Shown in pieces: positions 11,640-22,002 of a stretch of DNA of 64,000 nt. The stretch covers positions 62,001 to 126,000 of the forward strand of contig NZ_MEJG01000005.1 in the NCBI RefSeq assembly GCF_002592045.1, read 5' to 3'. The position numbers and the translations under genes were made by a program. The notes under the pieces were generated by a model that made no database searches, was not told where the DNA came from, and saw only the letters and a program-made list of their open reading frames with translations. Within the stretch, counting starts at the first letter, position 1. Each line of letters opens with the position of its first letter. This DNA comes from Parasaccharibacter apium (lineage in GTDB: Bacteria; Pseudomonadota; Alphaproteobacteria; Acetobacterales; Acetobacteraceae).

Positions 11640-13160
11640 ATGAGGAAGCATCTCCTCTCCTTTGCTCTTATCTCGCGCATTGAGGGCAGCTGTCTGCGTT
11701 GGTTGGTCGCACATGGCGGCAGTGGCTTATCCTGTTGTGCGTTAATGCTTGGGGCCTTATATGGGCTTTCCCTCGGCTTTGGCTTGGAGGCATTTGCCTT
11801 TCTTCCCCCATTATGGAACGCTGCCTTTTGGACGCTAGGCGAAGTCGCCGCTGCTTTGTTAGGCGCGGCTATCGGCCAGTTCGCCCTATTATCCCTTGCA
11901 GCTTATTCAGCTTTTATCAGGCGGGGCCTCTCTGCAGTAACAGTAATTTTGGCAGAGATTCCCTCCCTTTGTTTGCTTGGCTTATTCTCTGCCGTGCTTC
12001 CCTCCTTTTGGAGCATCGCATGTATGGCCGCTTTTAGCCTCATTTCACGCAGCTTATACGCAACTTTAAAGACAGGGCACGACATCCCAACAGAGTTTTT
12101 AAAGACAGCACGCGCATTACGGCTGGGTTATGGGCAGATGTTCTGGCGATTACATGTACCTTTTGCCTTCCCGGAGCTTGTGCAGTCTGTCTTGTTAAAT
12201 CTCCCAGATTTCTGGCTTTGCCTCTTTGGGGGGGAATATCTGCTCGCCTTCTGCCATCCGGAATGGCATCCGGGTTTAGGAGGTTATGCCTATACGGCTT
12301 TAGTGCAACATCATATAGCGGCAATATGGCTTGTAATTATTATGAGCCTTGGTTTGATGGCCCTTGTTCAGCATGGCTTAATAGCCCCCTTGCTCGGGCA
12401 TGGTAAACGCTATGCTGTGTGCAACCTAGACAACTTCAAAAAAGTACCCCCTGAATCACGCTTGATGATGAAATGGCGTGATTATAGCGTTGTCTCACAA
12501 ATGGTTATCCTCATTCTATCCGCTGGTTTTTTAACCTATCTGATGTGGCCATGGCCGGTTGATAGTCTCCGTTTTTTAGGGCCTCTAAGTTATGTTTTAG
12601 CGGCTGTCTGCATTATTGGGCTTTTCTGGGGCTATATAGGAGGCCTAATTTTAGGGTTACCTAAACCCTTCCAAAAGCTAATAAGTTATGTTGGCTTTGT
12701 TGTGAGCCTCTTTCCTATATATGTGATGTTCCCTTATTTAGAGAACATCATTCCTGCTATATCTTTACCAGCACTAGCATCATTAAGTATTGTAGGATGG
12801 AATATCGCCTATAAATCGAAGAAGGAGGATATAAAACGACTATTCCTTATGGGCGAGCAATTACATTTACCCAGTTTTCCTCTATGGCAGAAGGTTAGAT
12901 TGCCCTTACTATATCCCATCCTTTTTGAGTCCATTGCACTCGCCCTCCCTTTCTTTTGGGATAATGTGTATCTAGTGAGCTTTCTGGGCCATAATGGAGC
13001 ACTATCGTCTCCAACATCTACACTTTATGCGATGGTGCATGGTCAATCTTATGGTCAAGAGATGCTCTTCCTCGCCTTAATGACCGCACTTGCCCTATCT
13101 GTACGCTGGGGAGTGTGTATGCCATTACAAGAGCGCGTAACGCGCCGTTATGGGATTTAA
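11640..13160 (+). CDS. ABC transporter permease, fused two-domain, nitrate/sulfonate type
   Basis: The 506-residue integral membrane protein looks like two binding-protein-dependent permease domains joined in one chain. The first half has several membrane segments and a recognisable EAA cytoplasmic loop around residues 155-180 (FLKTARALRLGYGQMFWRL). The second half repeats the plan with a degenerate loop (near residues 400-430) before the final membrane segments. It lies 3 bases upstream of its cognate ATPase. No substrate-binding protein gene is nearby, so the substrate is unknown. The family is related to nitrate, sulfonate and bicarbonate importers, but its members are usually annotated only by domain. 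Confidence 0.75.
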   Translation: MRKHLLSFALISRIEGSCLRWLVAHGGSGLSCCALMLGALYGLSLGFGLEAFAFLPPLWNAAFWTLGEVAAALLGAAIGQFALLSLAAYSAFIRRGLSAVTVILAEIPSLCLLGLFSAVLPSFWSIACMAAFSLISRSLYATLKTGHDIPTEFLKTARALRLGYGQMFWRLHVPFAFPELVQSVLLNLPDFWLCLFGGEYLLAFCHPEWHPGLGGYAYTALVQHHIAAIWLVIIMSLGLMALVQHGLIAPLLGHGKRYAVCNLDNFKKVPPESRLMMKWRDYSVVSQMVILILSAGFLTYLMWPWPVDSLRFLGPLSYVLAAVCIIGLFWGYIGGLILGLPKPFQKLISYVGFVVSLFPIYVMFPYLENIIPAISLPALASLSIVGWNIAYKSKKEDIKRLFLMGEQLHLPSFPLWQKVRLPLLYPILFESIALALPFFWDNVYLVSFLGHNGALSSPTSTLYAMVHGQSYGQEMLFLALMTALALSVRWGVCMPLQERVTRRYGI

Positions 13161-13163
13161 CTC

Positions 13164-14477
13164 ATGAATACACTTCTACGCCTGGTTGACTGTACACAAG
13201 TTGCTCAAAAGGCCCGTAACCAAGACCTTCCTATTGTTGAGCAGATTAATATGGAGGTGCAAGAGGGTGAGATTCTAGGCCTTGTGGGGCGTTCTGGCTC
13301 TGGTAAATCAAGCTTATTAAAAATCATGGCCGGGCTTGAACAGCCTAAAACGGGCACTGTTTTTTGGAAGGATGACAAGGCCACTCCCCTAGCTTTGGAG
13401 GGAGTATCCATCATTTTGCAAGATGATGTTCTTTTCCCGTGGTTGACCGTACGGGAGAATATTCTCCTTGCCCTAGAAGCTAAACGCCAACCCAAGGCAG
13501 AGCGGGAAAAAATAGCCAGTGCGATTATCGAAGTGTTGGATATGGATGGCTATGAGGGGGCTTATCCAAGAGAATTATCCGATGCGTTAGCAGAGCGTAC
13601 CTCTCTGACACGTGCCCTAGCTCGCCAGCCTGAGATTTTGTTACTAGATGAGCCTTTTTTAAATATTGACCATCTGAGTGCCGAAAATCTGCGAACCGAT
13701 TTGATTGAATTATGGCAGGAACATCGCCTAGGCCCGCTTAAGGCTATGGTTCTCGCAACCCATGCGATTGAAGAAGCCGTTTTAATGTGTGACCGGATAT
13801 TGCTCTTTTCATCGGGGCCGGGGCGCATCACGCATGAAATCCGTGTCCCCTTCCCGCACCCGCGTAACCGGCATGATGAGCAGTTCCGTCATTTTGTGGA
13901 CCAGATTTATACATTGATGACCTTGCGCGCCCCTAGTGTCTCGGAGGCGGAAGCCATGCCATCGGCAGAGATACAGGATGAAAGCGAATTGTTCCTTGTC
14001 TTGCCTGATTTATCTATCGAGATGTTGGTCGGACTTATGGAGGCGTTGGAACATGCGCCTCATTCTGGCCGTGCTGACCTCCCAGAATTGGCCCAACATC
14101 TCCAAATGACCTTGGATGACCTTTTCCCATTAGGAGAAACATTGCAATTATTGGATTTCGCTGACCTCGAGGATGGCGATATTATCTTAACCCAAACCGG
14201 ACGTACCTTTGTGGAGGCCGATGCTGATGCACGGCGCGATATTATGCGTGCCGCTCTGCTCCATGCTGTTCCACTGTTAAAATTAATTCGCGGTACATTG
14301 GATGAACGCAATAGCCACGCTATTGATGCAGACGTCTTTCGGCGGCGATTGGAAGAGTCTATGTCGATAAGCTTTGCTCGGCAGACATTAAACACGGCCA
14401 TCTCATGGGCACGTTATGCTAACCTATTCGATTATGATGAAGAGACGGACCGCATCTTACTAGAAAGTGAAGAATAA
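13164..14477 (+). CDS. ABC transporter ATPase with C-terminal AAA-associated domain
   Basis: The first 240 residues are an ABC nucleotide-binding domain: Walker A GRSGSGKSSLL near residues 42-52, Q-loop ILQDDVLFPW, Walker B ILLLDEPFLNID, and H-loop THAIEEA. Residues about 265-437 match the AAA-associated C-terminal domain found on some nitrate/sulfonate-type ATPases. The signature motif is unusual. Where LSGGM or LSGGQ is expected, the chain reads LSDAL, so both glycines that contact the opposite ATP are gone. The gene follows its permease by 3 bases, closing the cluster before the convergent msrA. Transport substrate is unknown. Confidence 0.82.
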   Translation: MNTLLRLVDCTQVAQKARNQDLPIVEQINMEVQEGEILGLVGRSGSGKSSLLKIMAGLEQPKTGTVFWKDDKATPLALEGVSIILQDDVLFPWLTVRENILLALEAKRQPKAEREKIASAIIEVLDMDGYEGAYPRELSDALAERTSLTRALARQPEILLLDEPFLNIDHLSAENLRTDLIELWQEHRLGPLKAMVLATHAIEEAVLMCDRILLFSSGPGRITHEIRVPFPHPRNRHDEQFRHFVDQIYTLMTLRAPSVSEAEAMPSAEIQDESELFLVLPDLSIEMLVGLMEALEHAPHSGRADLPELAQHLQMTLDDLFPLGETLQLLDFADLEDGDIILTQTGRTFVEADADARRDIMRAALLHAVPLLKLIRGTLDERNSHAIDADVFRRRLEESMSISFARQTLNTAISWARYANLFDYDEETDRILLESEE

Positions 14478-14515
14478 CAGCCCGCCACCTTTTTAGGGGT
14501 TGGGGAAAGACTATC

Positions 14516-15076
14516 CTAGTCTGCTGGCTTTAGACGATCGCGATAAAGCTTGCGTGCCTTAGCAACCTTAGGGGCCACTACGGCGGCGCAATAAGCGGTT
14601 TCGGGGTTGCGCGCAAAGTAGTCGTGGTGGTCCGCTTCGGCCTCCCAAAAATGAGCCGGACCTTCAATCGCTGTTACGATGGGGTCATTCCAAATCCCTT
14701 GCGCGGCAATCTCATCACGAATTGTCCGCGCTATGGCTTGCTGGGCTTCATCTCCAAAAATAACAGACCGATATTGCGTCCCCACATCATCGCCTTGTCG
14801 ATTAAGTTGTGTTGGGTCATGCGTGGTGAAGAAAACACGCAGAATATCTCCGAGGCTAATCTCGTGAGGATCAAAACAAAGCTCTACAACTTCCGTATGG
14901 CCTGTATGGCCTGTGCATACCTCTTTGTACTGTGGATGCTCCGTATGCCCGCCTGCATAACCGGGTTTAGCGGTTATAATACCACGCAATCCCTTAAAAA
15001 TTGCCTCAACACACCAGAAGCAACCGCCTCCGAGGATAATTGATGATGCTTCTGCCATAACGCCTCTTTGTCTCAT
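14516..15076 (-). CDS. msrA: Peptide methionine sulfoxide reductase MsrA
   Basis: MsrA reduces the S epimer of methionine sulfoxide in oxidised proteins. The 186-residue chain contains the catalytic GCFWCVEA motif at about residues 18-25, and the family motifs GYAGGHTEHPQYKEVCTGHTGH and THDPTQLNRQGDDVGTQYRS in pieces. The start at 15076 has a good AGGAG sequence 8 bases upstream. An internal ATG at 15058 with AGAGG is also plausible and would cut the leader. It converges on the ABC ATPase gene. It stands alone without msrB. Confidence 0.95.
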   Translation of the reverse strand: MRQRGVMAEASSIILGGGCFWCVEAIFKGLRGIITAKPGYAGGHTEHPQYKEVCTGHTGHTEVVELCFDPHEISLGDILRVFFTTHDPTQLNRQGDDVGTQYRSVIFGDEAQQAIARTIRDEIAAQGIWNDPIVTAIEGPAHFWEAEADHHDYFARNPETAYCAAVVAPKVAKARKLYRDRLKPAD

Positions 15077-15234
15077 AAGTCAGTCTCCTATCATATGGGG
15101 AGCTAAATGTGTTTAACTAGGGGAGCAAACGGAAATGAGATAGATGCTTTTCATATCTTTCATTTTTTCTTTTTTATGTTACCTATTCTTACCACAACGT
15201 CCCTTTGAGCGTTTCTTTTTAAACGAGGTTCCTC

Positions 15235-17094
15235 ATGCCCGCCTATCGTTCTCATACTAGTACTCACGGCCGCAATATGGCGGGAGCTCGCGCTCTATGG
15301 CGTGCAACCGGTATGAAGGATGATGATTTTAATAAACCCATTATCGCCATTGCTAATTCCTTTACCCAATTTGTTCCCGGTCATGTTCATCTTAAAAATA
15401 TGGGGTCATTAGTCGCATCTGCGGTGGAAGAAGCCGGCGGGGTTGCTAAAGAGTTTAATACAATCGCCGTGGATGATGGCATTGCAATGGGTCATGGCGG
15501 GATGCTCTATTCCCTCCCCTCTCGGGAATTGATTGCTGATTCTGTGGAATATATGGTCAATGCCCATTGTGCCGATGCGTTAGTCTGCATCAGTAATTGT
15601 GATAAAATTACGCCGGGCATGTTAATGGCCTCACTTCGGCTGAATATCCCGACCGTTTTTGTCTCTGGTGGCCCTATGGAAGCTGGCAAAGCGGATATGA
15701 ACGGCATTGAGCGCGCAGTGGACCTTGTAACCTCAATGGTAGCCGCAGCAGATGAGCGCGTTAGTGATGATGTTTCCGCCCAAGTGGAGCGGTCGGCCTG
15801 CCCAACATGTGGGTCTTGCTCTGGGATGTTCACCGCTAATTCTATGAACTGCTTGACAGAGGCTTTAGGGCTGTCTCTACCGGGCAATGGGTCCCTTCTG
15901 GCAACGCATAGTGAGCGGAAAAACCTCTTTCTTGAGGCTGGCCGTTTAAGCGTTGAGCTTGCCCGCCGTTGGTATGAGCAAGAAGATGAGCGCGCGCTCC
16001 CCCGTGGGATTGCGACAAAAGCAGCCTTTACCAATGCTATGACGTTAGATATCGCCATGGGAGGCTCCACCAACACCGTGCTGCATCTCCTCGCCGCCGC
16101 ACACGAGGCAGGCGTTGATTTTAAGATGAGCGATATTGATGCTCTCTCCCGCAAAGTGCCGCATCTCTGCAAAGTTTCGCCTTCTGTACCGAATGTTCAT
16201 ATGGAAGATGTCCACCGCGCTGGGGGGATTCCAGCCATCCTTGGGGAGTTAGACCGTGCTGGTTTGATTGATACGAGTGCAGCTACTGTTCATACGCCCA
16301 GCTTAAAAGAAGCCCTTGCAGAATGGGATATTGCCCATGGTAATGAGAAAGCAACAGCCTTCTTTAAAGCCGCACCGGGTGGTGTGAGAACTGTTGAGGC
16401 CTTCTCCCAAAAAAGCCAATATAAAACATTGGATACAGACCGTCAGGCTGGTGTATTGCGGGATAAGGATCATGCTTTCTCCCAAGATGGTGGGTTAGCT
16501 GTCCTTTATGGTAATTTAGCAACGGATGGAGCTATCGTAAAAACAGCGGGCGTTGCTGAGAATATCCTGACATTCAAAGGGCGCGCTCGAGTGTTTGATA
16601 GCCAAGATGCTGCCGTCACAGCCATTTTGGGTAAACAGATTATCCCCGGCGATGTTGTTGTCATCCGTTATGAAGGCCCAAAAGGTGGACCGGGCATGCA
16701 GGAAATGCTTTATCCAACCAGCTACTTGAAATCTATGGGGTTGGGAGAAGCCTGTGCCCTCATTACTGATGGCCGCTTCTCTGGGGGGAGTTCTGGCCTC
16801 TCTGTTGGACATATGTCACCAGAAGCCGCAGAGGGTGGCTTAATCGGCCTTGTTGAGGAAGGCGATGCCATCATCATTGATATTCCCAAACGCGTATTAC
16901 ATTTGGACGTTCCCGCAACGGAGATTGAAGCGCGGCGTGCAGCTATGGACGCCAAAGGGGCCGTAGGCTGGCAACCACAGCGTGAGCGTGTTGTGTCCAC
17001 TGCTCTAAAAGCTTATGCCGCCATGACGACCAGCGCAGCACATGGGGCTGTGCGTCACCTATCTCAGATTATTATCAAAAAACGCTCCGTCTAA
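15235..17094 (+). CDS. ilvD: Dihydroxy-acid dehydratase
   Basis: IlvD dehydrates dihydroxy-isovalerate and dihydroxy-methylvalerate in valine, leucine and isoleucine synthesis, using an Fe-S cluster. The 619-residue length matches the E. coli type. Cluster cysteines are seen in CISNCDK (about residue 120) and [11 protein letters not shown] (about 193), and [20 protein letters not shown] is intact in the C-terminal part. An AGG-containing site precedes the ATG. The gene is monocistronic, ending at a strong bidirectional terminator shared with valS. Confidence 0.97.
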   Translation: MPAYRSHTSTHGRNMAGARALWRATGMKDDDFNKPIIAIANSFTQFVPGHVHLKNMGSLVASAVEEAGGVAKEFNTIAVDDGIAMGHGGMLYSLPSRELIADSVEYMVNAHCADALVCISNCDKITPGMLMASLRLNIPTVFVSGGPMEAGKADMNGIERAVDLVTSMVAAADERVSDDVSAQVERSACPTCGSCSGMFTANSMNCLTEALGLSLPGNGSLLATHSERKNLFLEAGRLSVELARRWYEQEDERALPRGIATKAAFTNAMTLDIAMGGSTNTVLHLLAAAHEAGVDFKMSDIDALSRKVPHLCKVSPSVPNVHMEDVHRAGGIPAILGELDRAGLIDTSAATVHTPSLKEALAEWDIAHGNEKATAFFKAAPGGVRTVEAFSQKSQYKTLDTDRQAGVLRDKDHAFSQDGGLAVLYGNLATDGAIVKTAGVAENILTFKGRARVFDSQDAAVTAILGKQIIPGDVVVIRYEGPKGGPGMQEMLYPTSYLKSMGLGEACALITDGRFSGGSSGLSVGHMSPEAAEGGLIGLVEEGDAIIIDIPKRVLHLDVPATEIEARRAAMDAKGAVGWQPQRERVVSTALKAYAAMTTSAAHGAVRHLSQIIIKKRSV

Positions 17095-17111
17095 GCGTTA
17101 AGATTCCCCAT

Positions 17112-17145
17112 AAAAAAGCCTGCCTCCAAAAGGGGCAGGCTTTTT
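17112..17145. terminator. bidirectional terminator between ilvD and valS
   Basis: The stem GCCTGCC (17118-17124) pairs with GGCAGGC (17134-17140). A-rich and T-rich flanks extend the stem and provide a T-run in both directions. The two genes converge here, so it can serve both. Confidence 0.9.
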
Positions 17146-17165
17146 GATTCAGCATGATGTAACGC

Positions 17166-19871
17166 CTAGCTAATCCGGCTTAAAGCGGTTTTTTGTTTCT
17201 TCAACTCATGCTGAAAGGTTTCCAACCGCTCCCGGTTCTCTTGCACAACTTCCGCTTTAGCACGCGCAACAAAGTTCTCGTTAGAGAGCTTCTTTTCAAC
17301 CTTCCCAATCTCGCTTTCAAGACGGGCAATTTCCTTATTCAAGCGCGTCTTTTCAGCTTCGAGGTCGATCACACCTTCAAGCGGCATGAAAATGGTTGCC
17401 TCATCTAAGATGATTTGCGCGGCCATTTTCGGCGGCTCATTAGTAAGAACTGTCACTTCAGACGCACGCGCCATTTGATCAATCGCCGCTTTCCAGCTCT
17501 GAGCACGCTCGATTGTCTGAGTCGAAGCATCACGCAAGAGAAGTGGTGCCTTTTGTGAAGGCGGCACGTTCATCTCTGCCCGCACGGTTCGCACCTCACT
17601 AATGAGACGAACCACCCAATTCACTTCATCCGCGGCAGCGTGAGCCTCTTTCCTCTCTGGAATAGTCGGCCAGTGCCCCACAATGGAGGCCCCATGATAC
17701 CCCAATTTCTGCCATAAGGTTGCTGTGACAAAAGGAATAACGGGGTGCATCATCTGTAAGATAACACCCAGAACATAAGCAGCAGCCGCTTTTAACTCCT
17801 CCGCCTCTGCCCCACCGCTACGGAAAACAGGTTTGGAGAACTCGACAAACCAATCACAAAAGATGTTCCAGACGAACTGATAACAGCAGCGCGTATAATC
17901 ATCAAAGCGTGATGCTTCCAGCGCGGCATCAGCTTGCACAACAGCCTTGCGGGCCTCCTCCACAATCCAACGCGCTAATGTTGATTGCACCTTAGCTGGA
18001 TTAAACTCTGCGTGGGGCTTCACACCATTCATCTGCAAAAAGCGTGAGGCATTCCACAACTTGGTGATGAAAGCACGATGCTCCTCCACCTTGCCACGCC
18101 CAAGCTTAATATCACGCCCCAACCCGGCCCCGGCCGCAATAGCCAGACGTGTCGCATCGGCCCCATATTCAGCAATCAAATCCAGCGGATCGATCCCATT
18201 GCCGCGGGACTTGGACATTTTTTGCCCCTTTTCATCCCGCACCAGCCCATGAATAAGAATCTTCTGGAAGGGCACCTTCCCCATAAAGTGAAGGCCCATC
18301 ATCATCATCCGCGATACCCAGAAGAAGATAATGTCAAACCCTGTGACCAATGTGCTGGTCGGATAATAAAACTCTAATGCCTCTGTCTTATCCGGCCATC
18401 CCAAGGTCGTAAACGGCCATAAGGCTGAGCTGAACCATGTATCGAGTACATCCTCATCCTGCGTTAAAGTTACAGAAGGGCCCGCTTGTTGTTGGGCTTC
18501 TTCCGCGCTCTCTGCCACATAAGTTTTACCATCGGAGCCATACCATGCGGGGATTTGGTGCCCCCACCATAATTGACGGCTAATACACCATGGTTGAAGC
18601 TCTCTCATCCACGCAAAGAAGGTGTTCTCCCACTGGCGTGGCTCAAAGCTCATAGCCCCGTTTTTAACCGCATCAACAGCGGGCTGAGCGAGTTTGGGCG
18701 CATCGCAATACCATTGCAGTGTCAGACGTGGCTCTACAACAGCCCCCCCACGCTCCGCAGTCGGGACCTGTAGAGTATGCGGCTCGATTTTCTCCAGCCA
18801 TTCCATCGCCTCAAGCCGCGCGATAATCTTTTTACGCGCTTCATCACGATGTAGCCCTTCTAGGGAATGAACAAACTCTAAATCGCTAATGCCGTCATGC
18901 TGAGTGAACTCTCCACGCACCTCATCCAACCAAATGCAAGCCCCTTCATCAAGGATAGTTGGAGCAGGGAGATTATGCCGCTTACCGACCTCAAAATCAT
19001 TAAAATCATGAGCAGGAGTAATCTTAACAGCCCCTGTTCCCTTTTCTGGGTCGGAATGTTCATCCGCTACAATGGGGATAGAACGCCCCGTTAGAGGCAA
19101 TATAACCTTCTGCCCGATAAAGGCTTGGTAACGCTCATCTTCTGGATTCACCGCTACAGCAACATCACCCAGCATAGTTTCTGGCCGGGTCGTAGCAATG
19201 GTGATATGCGCTCCGCTCTCCAACGGGTAGCGGATATACCACATAGAGCCTTTAGTTTCTTTATTATCCACCTCTAAATCGGAAATCGCAGAACGAAATA
19301 CCGGGTCCCAATTCACCAAACGGCGGTCCCGATAAATAAGCCCCTCTTTATGAAGTTGAACAAAGACCTTACGCACCGCGCGTGAGAGGCCTTCATCCAT
19401 CGTAAAGCGTTCACGCGTCCAATCAGCAGAGGCCCCCAGCCTGCGTAATTGCTTGATAATTGTGCCGCCATATTCATTCTTCCACTCCCAGACGCGCTCA
19501 ATAAAGCGCGGGCGGCCTAGCTCTTTACGGTTTATGCCCTCTTTATCCAACGCACGCTCAACCACCATTTGGGTGGCGATGCCGGCATGGTCTGTGCCGG
19601 GTTGCCATAAAACATTCGCCCCTTTCCCTCGCTGCCAACGAATAAGAATATCCTGCAAGGTAAAGGTCAGGGCATGACCGAGATGGAGTGTCCCCGTTAC
19701 ATTCGGCGGTGGGAACATGATAGAATAGGCTGTGCCCTTATTCTCAGGGTGAGCCTCAAAAATACCAGACTCTTCCCATTGCTTATAAAGCGTATTTTCG
19801 TAATCAGCCGGGGTGAAGGCCTTTTCTAACTCAGAGGGGGCTAAGGGGGCGTGGGAGGTCTGTTTAGGCAT
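17166..19871 (-). CDS. valS: Valyl-tRNA synthetase
   Basis: ValS charges tRNA-Val with valine. The 901-residue class I enzyme shows the HIGH-equivalent HLGHA at about residues 63-67 inside PPPNVTGTLHLGHA, and the KMSKS loop as GQKMSKSRGN near residue 540. The editing domain lies between. The C-terminus ends in the ValS-specific coiled-coil arm (LEAEKTRLNKEIARLESEIG). Length and motifs are normal. It lies downstream of the tolC-like gene with a 93-base gap, probably with its own promoter. Confidence 0.98.
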   Translation of the reverse strand: MPKQTSHAPLAPSELEKAFTPADYENTLYKQWEESGIFEAHPENKGTAYSIMFPPPNVTGTLHLGHALTFTLQDILIRWQRGKGANVLWQPGTDHAGIATQMVVERALDKEGINRKELGRPRFIERVWEWKNEYGGTIIKQLRRLGASADWTRERFTMDEGLSRAVRKVFVQLHKEGLIYRDRRLVNWDPVFRSAISDLEVDNKETKGSMWYIRYPLESGAHITIATTRPETMLGDVAVAVNPEDERYQAFIGQKVILPLTGRSIPIVADEHSDPEKGTGAVKITPAHDFNDFEVGKRHNLPAPTILDEGACIWLDEVRGEFTQHDGISDLEFVHSLEGLHRDEARKKIIARLEAMEWLEKIEPHTLQVPTAERGGAVVEPRLTLQWYCDAPKLAQPAVDAVKNGAMSFEPRQWENTFFAWMRELQPWCISRQLWWGHQIPAWYGSDGKTYVAESAEEAQQQAGPSVTLTQDEDVLDTWFSSALWPFTTLGWPDKTEALEFYYPTSTLVTGFDIIFFWVSRMMMMGLHFMGKVPFQKILIHGLVRDEKGQKMSKSRGNGIDPLDLIAEYGADATRLAIAAGAGLGRDIKLGRGKVEEHRAFITKLWNASRFLQMNGVKPHAEFNPAKVQSTLARWIVEEARKAVVQADAALEASRFDDYTRCCYQFVWNIFCDWFVEFSKPVFRSGGAEAEELKAAAAYVLGVILQMMHPVIPFVTATLWQKLGYHGASIVGHWPTIPERKEAHAAADEVNWVVRLISEVRTVRAEMNVPPSQKAPLLLRDASTQTIERAQSWKAAIDQMARASEVTVLTNEPPKMAAQIILDEATIFMPLEGVIDLEAEKTRLNKEIARLESEIGKVEKKLSNENFVARAKAEVVQENRERLETFQHELKKQKTALSRIS

Positions 19872-19964
19872 GCGCTCACATCTTAATACATGGTCTTCAT
19901 TGATAAGACCTTCATATCATCGACCGTGAGGCTTGCCGATAGCCCGGCCTTAGAAAAACCCCTT

Positions 19965-21452
19965 TTATCGTCCTGGAATATTCGTTTTATAATCGCCAAT
20001 GCCCCATAGGCGGGTTTTTACAGCATTGTAATAAGCTTTCTCATCATAAAGTGGGACATCTAATTTCAGATCAATAGCGGTAAGACGCCCCATAGAGCGT
20101 GCAATATCATATGAAGATGTTACTAAGGCGGCTGCGTTTTGAATTAACGCACGTTGCGCCTGCAACAAGGATTGTTGTTGTTGCAGGACGGATAAAGTCG
20201 TTGCTGTTCCTACCAAAGCCTGACGCTCCACCCCAGCAAGAGCCGCCAAATTGGATGAAACCGCAATCTTATTACTTTGCAATGTTTCTTGTGTTGCTAC
20301 GTAATATTGCCAACTAGATGATGTTTGCTGCAAAGCTAGACGTCGCTGTACATCCACCTCATGCCGCGCTGCAATAGCTGTTTGCCGCGCCTGACGTACC
20401 GCCGAATATTCACTTCCCCCCTGATAAATGGGTACCTGCAAATTTAATGAAGCGAATTTATTATCTTGCAGAGAATCATCCGCCCCTTGATCTCGCGAGC
20501 GTTGATACCCCAGTCCCGCTGTTATCTTTGGAAGAATAGCAGCCATTTGGACGGAAATATTATCCTTCTGCTGAGCCTCATTAAATAATGCAGCGATGAC
20601 ATTGGGGTTATTACGCACGGCCGCCTCTACGGCTTCTTTCTCCGTTCGCACGGGCAAAACTAAAGGTTGTGGAGGCACAAGATCTGGAGGAGCAGGCACG
20701 CCAATTGTCTGTAGATAACTCGCTTGTGCAGCTTGGAATGTACCTTCAGCTTGTTGACGCTCCGCCGTAGCCGTCGCCAATGCCCCCTGGGCTTGAGCTA
20801 CATCGGTACGGCTTAATTCACCGAGACGGAATCGCCTATTTGTTGCATCAAGCTGTTGTTGTAGGGAGCGCTCGTTATTAATGCTCACTTGTAAAAGTTG
20901 TTTATTACCAACAAGTCTTACAAAGGCCTCCATAGCATCATATAAAACTTGCTGCTCTGTCGCGATGAGACGAGCACGCTGGGCAAAAATTTGGTTTTTT
21001 GCCATATGAATGCCAGCCACCGTTTTTCCGCCTTGATAAATCGGCTGGGTAATGGAGACATTGGCATTATACCCACCATTGCTATAGCGCTGTATATTGG
21101 GAATTTTTACATCGCGCCCCAGCAACTGCGTTGACTGGCTATAACGACTACTTCCTTTATAATAGGTTAGCCCTGCACTGCCAGTGATGGTTGGGCGCCA
21201 CCCTGCCATAGCCGTTGACATCTGTTCATCCACAGCACGCAATTGAGCTCTTGCCTCGCGTAACTGCGGATTTGTAAGATACGCCATAGAAAGCGCTTCT
21301 TTGAGCGTACGAGGGATGAACTCTGAGTTTCCTGCACCTGCAATCGTTTGGGCTGAAACATGGCCTCCCTCTAGTCCCGCAACCACAACAAGCCCCAGCC
21401 CAAAATGAACAGAGCGTTTTATTATCAGGAGTGGGGAAAGGGAAAACTTCAT
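19965..21452 (-). CDS. tolC: TolC family outer membrane channel protein
   Basis: The 495-residue protein has a signal peptide (basic N-terminus, hydrophobic core, cleavage after VSAQ), followed by two outer membrane efflux repeats. Each contains the pattern of helices and beta hairpins of TolC, with segments such as LKEALSMAYLTNPQL and NVSITQPIYQGG in the first half and NLQVPIYQGGSEYSAVRQA in the second. TolC trimers form the outer membrane exit of type I secretion and multidrug efflux pumps. No inner membrane pump genes are adjacent, so the partner is elsewhere. The symbol is by family; other paralogues could exist. Confidence 0.88.
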   Translation of the reverse strand: MKFSLSPLLIIKRSVHFGLGLVVVAGLEGGHVSAQTIAGAGNSEFIPRTLKEALSMAYLTNPQLREARAQLRAVDEQMSTAMAGWRPTITGSAGLTYYKGSSRYSQSTQLLGRDVKIPNIQRYSNGGYNANVSITQPIYQGGKTVAGIHMAKNQIFAQRARLIATEQQVLYDAMEAFVRLVGNKQLLQVSINNERSLQQQLDATNRRFRLGELSRTDVAQAQGALATATAERQQAEGTFQAAQASYLQTIGVPAPPDLVPPQPLVLPVRTEKEAVEAAVRNNPNVIAALFNEAQQKDNISVQMAAILPKITAGLGYQRSRDQGADDSLQDNKFASLNLQVPIYQGGSEYSAVRQARQTAIAARHEVDVQRRLALQQTSSSWQYYVATQETLQSNKIAVSSNLAALAGVERQALVGTATTLSVLQQQQSLLQAQRALIQNAAALVTSSYDIARSMGRLTAIDLKLDVPLYDEKAYYNAVKTRLWGIGDYKTNIPGR

Positions 21453-21603
21453 AGCAGCGATCTATCAAAAGCCCATCAATCATAAAAAAGCATCCGGGAG
21501 AGTATAAGGCAGAATAAGGCAAAGAATAAGTAAAAAATTTCTTGAATGTTTTTTCCCTATTGACCCTCGAAGCATAATCTTTAATAGAAGGGGGCGCAGC
21601 TGA

Positions 21604-21677
21604 GGTCTGGTGGCAGAATGGCTATGCATCGGACTGCAAATCCGCGTATGTGGGTTCGATTCCCGCCCAGACCTCCA
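21604..21677 (+). tRNA. tRNA-Cys (anticodon GCA)
   Basis: A complete cloverleaf can be drawn. The acceptor GGTCTGG (21604-21610) pairs with CCAGACC (21667-21673). The anticodon loop is CTGCAAA with anticodon GCA. The T arm GTGGG-TTCGATT-CCCGC is at 21650-21666. The discriminator is T and the CCA end is encoded at 21675-21677. It stands alone, divergently placed from the tolC-like gene. Confidence 0.95.
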
Positions 21678-22002
21678 ATGAACCATTCCCATGGTTCTAT
21701 TACGCCAAACCCCTTGAAAAGCATCCATTCAGAGGATGATAACTATCCCGGTTGGTTCCCATAAGAGCCGGTATATCCCACGATTTTGGGATAACACGCT
21801 GACAGACGCGCAATAAACGCGGGCAACGCCACACAATCGGCAGCACAAAATTGCCAACTCTCAAGGCCTATATATGTATGTTGATTCGACCCAACAGATT
21901 TAAATTATAGCAAGTAAAATACAAATTAGGCGAGAAAGAGGAAACCCTCTCATTCGGAGAGTATCCAGACACCTACAAGATCAGACTAGGACTAAGTTTG
22001 TC
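21678..22002. other. 325-base gap after tRNA-Cys, gene remnant at its right end
   Basis: The left part shows no gene. From about 21910 to 22002 a frame opens just after a TAG and encodes a plausible peptide including ETLSFGEYPDTYKIRLGLSL. It then stops at a TGA that overlaps the GTG start of the following small ORF in another frame. This looks like one former coding region broken by a frameshift. I see no IS ends and no copy of the tRNA 3' end that would mark an integration site. Confidence 0.35.

Noticed and set aside
15507-16172. Antisense 221-codon ORF inside ilvD
   Set aside because: It is a shadow frame of ilvD with low-complexity Ser/Arg/Ala content and no family resemblance.
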